Source of the DNA: an uncultured Collinsella sp.
GTDB taxonomy: Bacteria > Actinomycetota > Coriobacteriia > Coriobacteriales > Coriobacteriaceae
Direction: 5' to 3'
Assembly (NCBI GenBank): GCA_934646965.1
Contig: CAKUEZ010000102.1
Coordinates: 1 to 6,999 of the forward strand
DNA length: 6,999 bases
Under the pieces are notes generated by a model. That model was not told the origin of the DNA. It saw only the letters and a list, made by a program, of their open reading frames with translations, and did not search any database. Every line of letters begins with the position of its first letter. Positions within the stretch are counted from its first letter, which is position 1. The position numbers and the translations under genes are program-made. This document shows, piece by piece, positions 1 to 6,502 of this stretch.

Positions 1-147
1 GCGGCGCGTGAGGCCGGCACGCTCGGTAAGCGACGCGACGTTAATGCGCGAAAGATCGCCGCCTTCGGCAAGCTCGCTGGCAAGTGCCTGGCGAAGGGCA
101 CGCTGCGAGCGAAGGGACCGGCGGTCGCATTTCTCGAGCTGGGACAA
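1..147 (-). CDS. TetR/AcrR-family transcriptional regulator, N-terminal fragment
   Basis: Only the first 49 codons lie in the window; the gene runs off the left edge. Translated from the complement it reads MSQLEKCDRR, then SLRSQRALRQALASELAE, GGDLSRINVASLTERAG and LTRR. This matches the N-terminal helix-turn-helix layout of TetR/AcrR proteins: a basic first helix of the RxxRAxxxAL type, a short turn with GG, an I-x-V-x-x-L-x-x-x-AG recognition segment, then the start of the T/SRRTFYxHF helix. The start is TTG at 147-145, preceded by AAGGAGGA (complement of 151-158) three bases away. The frame upstream meets a TGA shortly before the SD, and there is no in-frame ATG nearby. The family binds palindromic operators as dimers and usually represses itself and a neighbour. 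It is divergent from the 707-aa gene, with dyad sequences between them. The ligand-binding domain, and so the inducer, cannot be seen. Confidence 0.82.
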   Translation of the reverse strand, partial: MSQLEKCDRRSLRSQRALRQALASELAEGGDLSRINVASLTERAGLTRR

Positions 148-169
148 GCGTCCTCCTTGTTACTCAGCC

Positions 170-213
170 TGTGCGCTATTGCACAGTGCGAGTATTATTG
201 CACACCGTGTGCA
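170..213. promoter_or_regulatory. Dyad cluster, candidate operator of the TetR-type regulator
   Basis: Two adjoining dyads lie just upstream of the regulator start. One is TGTGC-gctatt-GCACA at 170-185. The other is a perfect palindrome TGCACAC-C-GTGTGCA at 199-213. The 9-mer TATTGCACA occurs twice, at 177-185 and 196-204, so the half-sites recur at a 19-bp step. Dyads of this kind between a TetR gene and its divergent neighbour are typical autoregulatory operators. The regulator's own -10 region probably lies here (AATAAT on the minus strand, complement of 194-199), but I see no convincing -35. Which genes are controlled is inference. Confidence 0.5.
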
Positions 214-238
214 TCAACACGTAAAGGCAATATTTGGA

Positions 239-269
239 ATGTGACAAAGGGACTGTCCCTTTGTCACAT
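239..269. repeat. 31-nt perfect intergenic palindrome
   Basis: The arm ATGTGACAAAGGGAC (239-253) is followed by a single T and then the exact reverse complement GTCCCTTTGTCACAT (255-269). All 15 pairs are perfect, and the next flanking pair (A238/C270) does not match. It stands between the regulator and the 707-aa gene. It has no T-run after it on the plus strand, so it is not a classical intrinsic terminator, although the transcript could fold into a strong hairpin. I remember near-identical sequences scattered in Collinsella-type genomes, which would make it a dispersed palindromic repeat; no second copy is in this window. Confidence 0.7.
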
Positions 270-286
270 CGAGCAGCAGCTTAGTA

Positions 287-299
287 CCGTTAATGGGAC
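287..299 (+). promoter_or_regulatory. Conserved leader element CCGTTAATGGGAC, copy 1
   Basis: This 13-mer recurs without change at 3218-3230 and in both places ends 56 nt before the start codon of a large paralogue. Its core CCgTTAAtGG is a near-palindrome, so it could be an operator. GTTAAT could also be part of a -10 box, though no good -35 lies at normal spacing here (TTGTCA at 261-266 is 22 nt away). It may simply be the 5' end of a duplicated leader. The role is unproven. Confidence 0.4.
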
Positions 300-354
300 C
301 AGCAATCGCCGCACCCGTTGCATCATGCCGGTAATGATCGATAAGGAGGCCGAC

Positions 355-2478
355 ATGAACAACCAGGCAAGCGATGGCATCACCGATGCCGGCAAGGAGC
401 TCGTCCTCAGCTGCATCAAAAGCCAAGAGCTGCGCGACCACATGCGCGAATACCCATACTGGCCGGCGCCAATCATCGCCGGCTCTCTTAAGACGCTTGA
501 TGAAAAGCGCACCGTGCTCGAGCAACTCCGCAAGGAGGTTTCGCCGGAGCTGATCGAAAACATCGATTCCCATCTTGCCCAGCTCAATAGCGCGCTCAAC
601 ATGCTCGACGACGTCGAACGCGACCGCGGCATCCTTCTTCTCTCTGCCATGTGCTACTGCGAGGAGGAACGCGGGACCGACACCTTCGATGGCCCCTTCC
701 CCACCGCATCGTGGGAAGCCGCACAAAACCTCATGAAGCGCTACATCGAGGAATATCCCGAAGACGACTGGTCCGAATCATTCTGGCAGGTCGATCTCTA
801 CACCTCGGAAGACCTGCACGAGCATCAAACGGCGCAGCCCTCCCTGTCGTTTGCGGCAACCAAGGACGGCGAGCTCATATTCCTCCGCGATCTGCGCAAT
901 CATCGCACTCGCAAATCGCATGTCGAAAGCGCCTGGCGAAACGATAGCAGACGGTTCTGCGCGAACGACGAGCCTATATACACGCCGTGGGCCCCAGGCG
1001 ACATCCTCAAAATCGACGGTCGTCCTTTCGATCACGGACCCCGCTTTGCCATTATGCTCGAGAACGACTACGAGCACACACTCCGGGGACAGATCTGGTG
1101 TGCAGGGCCCAGCAAAGACCGCGGCGTTAAGGAAGGATCACTTTCCTCCGGCACCTACCGCGACTGCCTTTTGGACGCGTTCGCGCCCTCCGCGCTCTAT
1201 ACCGCTGAGCGCTATACCGGCGACTTGCCGGACGACTGTGCCTTTATGCTTGAACTCTCGCAAAAGTTGCACGACGACCCCGACTACGGCAAGCAATGGT
1301 CCGATGGCTCGGTCGGACACGACTGTTTGCAGCCGCACCGCAAGCCCGCCAGCCAAAGCGCGCAGGATATTCGTCCGGACATCTTTGAGTTTTTAGACTC
1401 GCGCAGTATTAAGGAGCATCTTCAACGAATCAACTACGAGCTCACCACGCCCGTAGCGGCCTTCATCGTCAGCCGTTCGCACAAAGCAACGCTGCAACAA
1501 AAGCTCGAGGGCTGGCAAAAGATCATCGACAATATGCCCAATTGCACCATAAGCCGCAGGAATGACACATTCAACATCCCGGACTTCCATGCCTTTCTGC
1601 GCAATGTGATCAAGCAGGAACAAAGAAAGCTCGCGCACTTTAAAAGGGTGGACGACCATTTCCTGTATTTCTTTGAGGACCATTCGTGGAATCTACGCGA
1701 GCAGGATAGATGTCTCTACGGACCTTATAGCAGCTATCAAAAGTGCTTCGATGCAATCTGGAAAGAGCTCGAAGGCAACAATCCCAAGGAGATCTGGGTC
1801 ACTCGCCGCCCCATCGACCCGGACGAAGATCACTATACCGACGACATGGCCATACTCAATGCGAACGGCGAGGTGATGTCCTGCGACTACAGGTTCGAGG
1901 GCGAGTGGGACGAGGCGGGCGCCGCAAGCGATTTTGAGGACATGTGGTTCGATATCCCAACGCCTTTCCATGCCGGAGACATCGTCTGCAACCTCCAACG
2001 CCCTAACGAGCCCATGGTGCTGTTTGACCTTCAAACCTGGGGATCCGAGCGAGTCGACAAAGAGCTGGCCTCCTCCGTCTACAAAGAGCGCCTCGTTGAT
2101 AAGGCCGACAAGCTATTGCGTTGGCACCGATACGACGGCGACACCAGCGACATGTACGCCTACGGGTGCCAGGTCTCATCCGCCCTGCATTTCCCCTTCT
2201 ATATTGGGGAGCCCGAGGGGTTTCTTTTGGACATCGACTATTACCGCAAGCCGCTCAAGTCAGAGGAACGAATCCTTTACGGCGTCAGGGCGTATGTCAA
2301 AGGCGACCTGGCGGTTGACTCACTCGCCGCGATGGCCAGCGCATACGAGCTGCAGGCAATGGCGGAGAAAAAGACACGCGGCTTTGAGGATGCAGACAGT
2401 TGGCTCAAGGACCGCTATCCAGAGCTGTTCGATGCGACGGTCGATCCTTATTTAAAGGGAGATTGCACCGGTCGCTAG
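355..2478 (+). CDS. Two-module protein of unknown function, paralogue 1 (707 aa)
   Basis: I do not recognise a characterised family. The start is ATG 355, with AAGGAGG at 343-349 five bases upstream; the reading frame stays open further upstream, but the second paralogue aligns from this Met (ITDAG-K/R-EL at residues 9-15). The N-type module (about residues 14-330) has a helical segment ELRDHM...SLKTLDEKR (25-52), then FDGPFPTASWEAAQ with SESFWQ (111-145), then YTPWAPGDI...GPRFAIMLE (209-236), then ERYTGDLPDDC...QWSDGS (285-319). The C-type module (about 342-691) opens with DIFEFLDS..IKEHL, has QQKLEGWQKI (381-390), a GPYSSYQKCF segment (456-465), DIPTPFHAGDI (533-543), YIGEP (616-620) and ends LKDRYPELF (684-692). 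The two modules share order and motifs, so the gene looks internally duplicated. The protein is acidic and aromatic-rich, with no signal peptide or membrane segment, so it is probably cytoplasmic. It appears monocistronic, with a hairpin right after the stop. Confidence 0.88.
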   Translation: MNNQASDGITDAGKELVLSCIKSQELRDHMREYPYWPAPIIAGSLKTLDEKRTVLEQLRKEVSPELIENIDSHLAQLNSALNMLDDVERDRGILLLSAMCYCEEERGTDTFDGPFPTASWEAAQNLMKRYIEEYPEDDWSESFWQVDLYTSEDLHEHQTAQPSLSFAATKDGELIFLRDLRNHRTRKSHVESAWRNDSRRFCANDEPIYTPWAPGDILKIDGRPFDHGPRFAIMLENDYEHTLRGQIWCAGPSKDRGVKEGSLSSGTYRDCLLDAFAPSALYTAERYTGDLPDDCAFMLELSQKLHDDPDYGKQWSDGSVGHDCLQPHRKPASQSAQDIRPDIFEFLDSRSIKEHLQRINYELTTPVAAFIVSRSHKATLQQKLEGWQKIIDNMPNCTISRRNDTFNIPDFHAFLRNVIKQEQRKLAHFKRVDDHFLYFFEDHSWNLREQDRCLYGPYSSYQKCFDAIWKELEGNNPKEIWVTRRPIDPDEDHYTDDMAILNANGEVMSCDYRFEGEWDEAGAASDFEDMWFDIPTPFHAGDIVCNLQRPNEPMVLFDLQTWGSERVDKELASSVYKERLVDKADKLLRWHRYDGDTSDMYAYGCQVSSALHFPFYIGEPEGFLLDIDYYRKPLKSEERILYGVRAYVKGDLAVDSLAAMASAYELQAMAEKKTRGFEDADSWLKDRYPELFDATVDPYLKGDCTGR

Positions 2479-2482
2479 GATT

Positions 2483-2515
2483 AAGGGGTCAACGCCTCAG
2501 CGGCGGCGACCCCTT
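2483..2515. terminator. Hairpin between convergent genes, probable terminator
   Basis: Perfect outer stem AAGGGGTC (2483-2490) pairs with GACCCCTT (2508-2515). Inside it a second stem CGCC (2493-2496) pairs with GGCG (2502-2505). It begins 4 nt after the stop of the 707-aa gene and lies 33 nt beyond the stop of the convergent macro-domain gene. The downstream sequence on the plus strand (CTGTTACGCTTC) is only mildly T-rich, so termination strength is uncertain; the AA/TT ends of the stem would let it work in both directions. Confidence 0.65.
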
Positions 2516-2548
2516 CTGTTACGCTTCGATGCGCTGTTCATCGGCACA

Positions 2549-3139
2549 TCAGCGGTACCAATCCTCCAATTCGCGCGACAGTGCATATTCCCAAGTGATC
2601 TCTGCGGGAGGTTCGCCGATTTGAAGATAGGCCTCCCACATGAGCATGGCTATTTTCTTGAACGGAAGAAATCCGCACGCCCCGCCAAACGCGGGGACCA
2701 CGATTCGCTGTCGCGAAGTTCGTATCGCCTCAATAAGCGTTGTCCTCATGCATTGATAGACGACCAAGGGGTCAACGATGGGACTGGGGGCCCGCATGGT
2801 CGGAGTATGTATGAGCAAGATGTCCTCGTGCCCGGGAATCGGGACAGAAAAGCTCGTACCAACCGGTTGTTCCCCGTAAAATCGCTCCATAATAACCGCT
2901 CGCACCTGCTCGGCAAGCGCCGGTCCAAACTCCTCGGTTATCGCTCTGTCGTAATTGCCATCCATCAAGCCATATGAGTTCGCCGGCGATACGACGGCAT
3001 CGACTTCAGGATGCTGTCCGATGAACGCCCTAAAATCACAGCAATGTGCCGTAACGCCTTTATAGCCCCTAAAAGCGTCTTCCCAGGCCTCTGCCATACC
3101 GGCGCTATTCGTCACGAGATCCAGCTTCATCTTTTGCAT
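2549..3139 (-). CDS. Macro-domain (ADP-ribose-binding fold) protein, 196 aa
   Basis: The start is ATG at 3139-3137, with AAAGGA (complement of 3145-3150) five bases upstream; a second Met at residue 4 is too far from that SD. The protein opens with a beta strand MKLDLVTN. It then carries VDAVVSPANSYGLMDGNYDRAI (46-67), which corresponds to the macro-domain NAAN...GGGVDxAI loop. VPAFGGACGFLP (148-159) corresponds to the second phosphate-binding loop (PxxGTGxxGxP). The strand ILLIHTPTM (107-115) sits between them. Macro domains bind ADP-ribose or its derivatives, and some remove ADP-ribose from proteins or nucleic acids or hydrolyse ADP-ribose 1''-phosphate. Here the usual GGG run is LMDGN, so ligand and activity are uncertain. 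The domain fills the whole chain; no toxin partner is fused. The gene stands alone on the minus strand, convergent with paralogue 1 and divergent from paralogue 2. Residues 1-196 seem complete. Confidence 0.8.
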   Translation of the reverse strand: MQKMKLDLVTNSAGMAEAWEDAFRGYKGVTAHCCDFRAFIGQHPEVDAVVSPANSYGLMDGNYDRAITEEFGPALAEQVRAVIMERFYGEQPVGTSFSVPIPGHEDILLIHTPTMRAPSPIVDPLVVYQCMRTTLIEAIRTSRQRIVVPAFGGACGFLPFKKIAMLMWEAYLQIGEPPAEITWEYALSRELEDWYR

Positions 3140-3285
3140 ACCAATCCTTTCGACACACGCACGCCCATGTAACGGTGCGTTTCCAGAAGTATGTTTGACG
3201 CGAGATTCATATCGGACCCGTTAATGGGACTACAAACCACAACCTCTGACGGATGCTAACGGCAACGACCAAAGAGGAGGTTGCT
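3140..3285. other. Divergent intergenic region between macro gene and paralogue 2
   Basis: This 146-bp stretch must hold promoters for both neighbours. On the plus strand TTGACG at 3195-3200 is a fair -35; the nearest -10-like string is GTTAAT at 3220-3225, at a rather wide 19-bp spacing and inside the conserved leader element. On the minus strand I find no convincing -35/-10 pair for the macro gene. Positions 3231-3285 match the leader of paralogue 1 (300-354) at 28 of 55 bases without a gap. No RNA gene or further open frame with an SD is visible. Confidence 0.45.
3218..3230 (+). promoter_or_regulatory. Conserved leader element CCGTTAATGGGAC, copy 2
   Basis: Identical to the element at 287-299 and again ending exactly 56 nt before a start codon. 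Here the near-dyad is longer (CCCgTTAAtGGG, 3217-3228). With TTGACG at 3195-3200 it could supply the -10 (GTTAAT) of the promoter for the operon of paralogues 2 to 4, or overlap that promoter as an operator. Low certainty about the mechanism; the conservation itself is direct. Confidence 0.42.
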
Positions 3286-5418
3286 ATGGACAGCCAAGCA
3301 GATACCGTGATCACCGATGCCGGCAGGGAGCTCGTTTGCAGCTGCATCAAGGACGATGAGCTGCGTGCTCACATGTTCAAACACATGGGAATGGCAGATG
3401 GCTCCCTCTGTAAAATCATCGGCGGCTCCCTCAAGACGCTCGACGAAAAACGGATCATGCTCGAGCAGCTTCGCAAAGAGGTCTCATCGGATTACGTTGA
3501 GGCGATCGACTCCGGCCTCGAACAGCTCAGTACAGCACTCGATATGCTCTACAACGTTGACCGCGACCACGGTATCTTGCTGGTCTCCGGCATGTTTTAC
3601 AGTGAAGAGGAGCATGGGCACGACACCTTTGATGGCCCCTTCCCCGTCGCCTCATGGGAAGCTGCCCAAACCCTAATGAAGCAATACATTGATGACGACC
3701 CCGATGAAGATTGGTCCGAATCATTCTGGCAGATTAAGCTCTATACCGCCGAAGACCTACACGACCGCCCACGCGTGCAGGCCTCGCTGAAATTCGCCGC
3801 AACCATGGCGGGCGATTTGGTCTTTTTAAGCGATCGCAGGGATCGGCGAACCCCACGCCAAAGCATCGACCACGTGCTATGGAACAAAGGCAAGCACTTC
3901 TGTGCCAATGGCGAGGTCTTTTACACTCCTTGGGTCCCCGGCGACATCATCAAGATCGATAGTCGGCCCTTCGACCACGGCCCCCGTTTTGCCATCGTGC
4001 TCGAAGATGACTACGAAAGCTACTACAAAGGGCAGGTTTGGTGTGCCTACCCGAGCAAAATCTACGGAGTCGAAGAAGGCACCCTCCGCATGAGGGATTT
4101 CGTTGACGGCTTCCTCGACGACTTCACGCCCTCTGCCCTCTATGCCGCCGAGCGTTATACCGGCGACTTGCCCGATGATTGTTCCTTTATGCTCGAGCTC
4201 TCGAAAAAGCTGCACGACGACCCCAGCTACGGCAAGCAATGGTCGGATGGCTCGGTCACACACGACTGCTTGCAGCCATACCGCACATCAGCCGGCCCCA
4301 GTGCCAACGCCATACGTTCGGACATTCTCGATTTTCTCGACTCGCCCGACATCAGAGAGCATTTGGAAGGCATCGGCTACGAGCCCACCACGCCCGAGGC
4401 GGCGTTCATCGTCGACCGTTCGAGCGAAAAGACGCTGCAACAGAAGATCGAGGCCTGGCAAAAGATTCTCGAAAACATGCCCAATTGTGCGATGAGCAGG
4501 CGATACGGCACGTTCAATATCCCCAACTTCCATGTCTTTCTTCGCGAAGTCATCAAATGGGAGCGCAAGATAATTGCCCGGTTCAAACAGCCTGGCAAGC
4601 ACATGTATTTCTTTGAGGACAAGACGGGAAGTCCCCATGAGAACGGGTGCAATTATGGCCCCTACACCAGCTACGAAAAGTGTTTCAAGGCAATCTGGAA
4701 TGAGCTTGAGGAGGAGAATCCTACCTCGATTGAAATAACACGCCGCCCAATCGATCCGGACGAAGACCACGATGCCGCCGACAGACTCATGCTCAACGCG
4801 AAAGGCGAAATCATGGACTGTCAGCTGCACTGCATCGACAAGGAACGCGAGGGCGAAGACCCCACTTTTGCCTTTGAGCTGATGTGGTTTGACATCCCGA
4901 CGCCATTCCATGCTGGCGACATCATTTGTCGTCACGGCGACCCTGGCGACCCCATGCTGCTTCTCGATATGCAGACATGGACCACGCAGCGGGTCTTAGA
5001 CGAGCTTCCGCCTTCCACCTACAGGGAGCGCGCCGCAAAAAAGGCCGACGACCTGCTCAGGCACCATCGACAAAATGGCGATACGAGCGACATGTACGCC
5101 TACGGCTGTCAGATTGAATATCCCCTGGAGTACCCCGTCTATATCGGAGAGCCGAGTTGTTTTCTTCTCGATATGGAATACTGCCGCACCCCGCTCAAGC
5201 CGGAGGCGAGAATTCTGTACGGCGTGCGGGCATATCTCGACGGCAATCTGGGTCTTGACTCACTTATTGCGCTATCAAGTCTTTGCGAGCTGCAGGCGCT
5301 GGTCAAGAAAAAAGCCGAGCGGTTTGAAGGGGAAGATGGCGGGCTCAAGGCCCGTTATCCGGAGCTGTTCGATGACACGATAGCCCCACCGGCACGATTC
5401 AAAACAAAGAGGAGCTAA
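3286..5418 (+). CDS. Two-module protein of unknown function, paralogue 2 (710 aa)
   Basis: Full-length homologue of the 707-aa protein, around 60% identical by eye and collinear throughout. The start is ATG 3286, with GAGGAGG at 3274-3280 five bases upstream; an in-frame ATG at 3253 lacks an SD and adds residues not shared in sequence with paralogue 1. The N-type module has ELRAHM (25-30), SLKTLDEKR (48-56), DGPFPVASWEAAQ (116-128), SESFWQ (144-149), YTPWVPGDI (213-221), DHGPRFAIVLE (230-240) and ERYTGDLPDDC (289-299). The C-type module starts at DILDFLDS (346), with DIREHL, QQKIEAWQKI, GPYTSYEKCF, DIPTPFHAGDI, YIGEP and LKARYPELF in the same order as in paralogue 1. The tail after LFDD (IAPPARFKTKRS) is unlike paralogue 1, and its last codons carry the SD for the next gene. 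No membrane segment or signal peptide is seen. It is the first gene of a tight three-gene operon. The function is unknown. Confidence 0.88.
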   Translation: MDSQADTVITDAGRELVCSCIKDDELRAHMFKHMGMADGSLCKIIGGSLKTLDEKRIMLEQLRKEVSSDYVEAIDSGLEQLSTALDMLYNVDRDHGILLVSGMFYSEEEHGHDTFDGPFPVASWEAAQTLMKQYIDDDPDEDWSESFWQIKLYTAEDLHDRPRVQASLKFAATMAGDLVFLSDRRDRRTPRQSIDHVLWNKGKHFCANGEVFYTPWVPGDIIKIDSRPFDHGPRFAIVLEDDYESYYKGQVWCAYPSKIYGVEEGTLRMRDFVDGFLDDFTPSALYAAERYTGDLPDDCSFMLELSKKLHDDPSYGKQWSDGSVTHDCLQPYRTSAGPSANAIRSDILDFLDSPDIREHLEGIGYEPTTPEAAFIVDRSSEKTLQQKIEAWQKILENMPNCAMSRRYGTFNIPNFHVFLREVIKWERKIIARFKQPGKHMYFFEDKTGSPHENGCNYGPYTSYEKCFKAIWNELEEENPTSIEITRRPIDPDEDHDAADRLMLNAKGEIMDCQLHCIDKEREGEDPTFAFELMWFDIPTPFHAGDIICRHGDPGDPMLLLDMQTWTTQRVLDELPPSTYRERAAKKADDLLRHHRQNGDTSDMYAYGCQIEYPLEYPVYIGEPSCFLLDMEYCRTPLKPEARILYGVRAYLDGNLGLDSLIALSSLCELQALVKKKAERFEGEDGGLKARYPELFDDTIAPPARFKTKRS

Positions 5419-5420
5419 CC

Positions 5421-6494
5421 ATGGACATCTTGGATTTTGTCGACTCCCAGGACATACGGGAGCATCTGCGCAGCATCGATTTTCGACCCAGCACCGTCGA
5501 AGCTGCCTATCTGGTTTGGTTTTCGAAGACCGCCACGCTCGAGCAGAAGTGCGAAGCCTGGCAGAAGATCACGGAAACCATGCCCAATTGTTCGTTGGAA
5601 GCAACCCTTGCCGGTTTCGGAAGGCCCGCCATCCCCGATTTCCACGCCTTTTTGCGCTGGACAATTGATTACAACGAGCGGTGTCTCGATGCGTTTATGA
5701 GTGGGACGGGCTATGTCTATCAGTATGAAGAGGAGATTGTTCCTGACGGGCAACTTTGCGGGGCCTTCGGCGCGCCTTTTAGCTGTTATGAAAAATGTGC
5801 CGAGGCGCTGCGCCGTGACGACGAGCTGGCGAGTCGTCCGGAGGCGCGCGTGCGCATCACCCGATGCCCGCTCGATACCGACGAAAAACATCGCCAGGAA
5901 GATTGGCTCATGGTAAACGGTAAAGGCGAGGTCCTTTCCGTTTATTGTCCTTCAGCCGATCCCGTTGAGAGCGACTGGGATATAGCGTTTCAGTTCATAT
6001 GGGTCGATATCCCCACGCCGTTCCATACGGGCGATATCGTCTGGACGCCGCAGGGCAGTGCCCGCGAGCCGTTCGTGTTGCTCGATCTGCCCACGTGGGA
6101 CCGGGCGCGACTTGGGGCGGAGCTTCGCCAGGCGGATCGTTCTGACGAATGGTTTGAGCATGCGCAACAGCGGCTCGAGCATTATCGCCGCGCAGGAGAT
6201 ATCAGCCACATGCGAGCCACTGGCTGTTCGATTGGCTATAACGAGACATTCCCGCTGTACATTGGCGAGCCAGATCCGCTCTATCTGAATCTCGAGTATT
6301 ACCGAAAGCCGCTCAAAGACGAGCGGCGGATTTTAATCGCAGCCCGGGCATACCTGCGCGGCGACCTGTATGTCGACTCGCTCGTAGCGTTTATCGACAC
6401 CATAAGGATGGAGTCCAAGGCAAAGCGCAACCTGGAAGAGCTGCGTCTGGATCAGGCACCGCTCAAGGAGAAGTACCCGCAGCTATTTGAGTAG
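5421..6494 (+). CDS. Single-module (C-type) paralogue 3, 357 aa, unknown function
   Basis: This protein corresponds to only the C-terminal half of paralogues 1 and 2. Its first residues after Met are DILDFVDSQDIREHL, aligned with DILDFLDSPDIREHL at residue 346 of paralogue 2, so the start codon falls on the module boundary. Further matches are EAWQKI and MPNC (45-57), IPDFHAFLR (71-79), YEKC (123-126), VDIPTPFHTGDIV (195-207), YIGEP (280-284), YYRKPLK (293-299) and LKEKYPQLF (348-356). It is more diverged from the two large proteins than they are from each other. ATG 5421 is preceded by AGAGGAG at 5408-5414, inside the last codons of paralogue 2, with 2 nt between stop and start; this suggests translational coupling. 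The C-terminus is a charged helix (about 326-350) before the conserved YPQLF end. It could be a duplicated C-terminal module or the ancestral single-module form. Its function is unknown. Confidence 0.86.
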   Translation: MDILDFVDSQDIREHLRSIDFRPSTVEAAYLVWFSKTATLEQKCEAWQKITETMPNCSLEATLAGFGRPAIPDFHAFLRWTIDYNERCLDAFMSGTGYVYQYEEEIVPDGQLCGAFGAPFSCYEKCAEALRRDDELASRPEARVRITRCPLDTDEKHRQEDWLMVNGKGEVLSVYCPSADPVESDWDIAFQFIWVDIPTPFHTGDIVWTPQGSAREPFVLLDLPTWDRARLGAELRQADRSDEWFEHAQQRLEHYRRAGDISHMRATGCSIGYNETFPLYIGEPDPLYLNLEYYRKPLKDERRILIAARAYLRGDLYVDSLVAFIDTIRMESKAKRNLEELRLDQAPLKEKYPQLFE

Positions 6495-6502
6495 AGGCCG
6501 CC

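Noticed and set aside
8..244. 78-codon plus-strand frame at the left end
   Set aside because: It is antisense to the TetR-type N-terminus, has no SD, is Arg/Ser-rich without family likeness and runs into the palindrome.
239..269. Intrinsic terminator for an upstream plus-strand gene
   Set aside because: No plus-strand gene lies upstream, no T-run follows, and the 1-nt centre is more like a palindromic repeat.
157..354. N-terminal extension of the 707-aa protein up to the ATG at 157
   Set aside because: It would translate through the dyads and the palindrome. A strong SD precedes ATG 355, and paralogue 2 aligns from that residue.
214..726. 170-codon minus-strand frame
   Set aside because: Antisense shadow of paralogue 1; it crosses the palindrome, and the homologous sense frame is clearly the coding one.
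2621..2977. 118-codon plus-strand frame opposite the macro gene
   Set aside because: The minus strand has an SD, a sensible start and both macro loops; this frame resembles nothing.
3253..3285. Earlier ATG for paralogue 2
   Set aside because: No SD before it; the GAGGAGG at 3274-3280 serves ATG 3286, and the alignment with paralogue 1 starts there.
4288..4935. 215-codon minus-strand frame
   Set aside because: Antisense to the C module of paralogue 2, no SD, and a composition typical of the complement of a GC-rich gene; the sense strand is supported by paralogue alignment.
355..6494. Assignment of the paralogues to a named toxin, immunity or defence family
   Set aside because: No catalytic or family-defining motif is visible; array layout alone does not justify a name.
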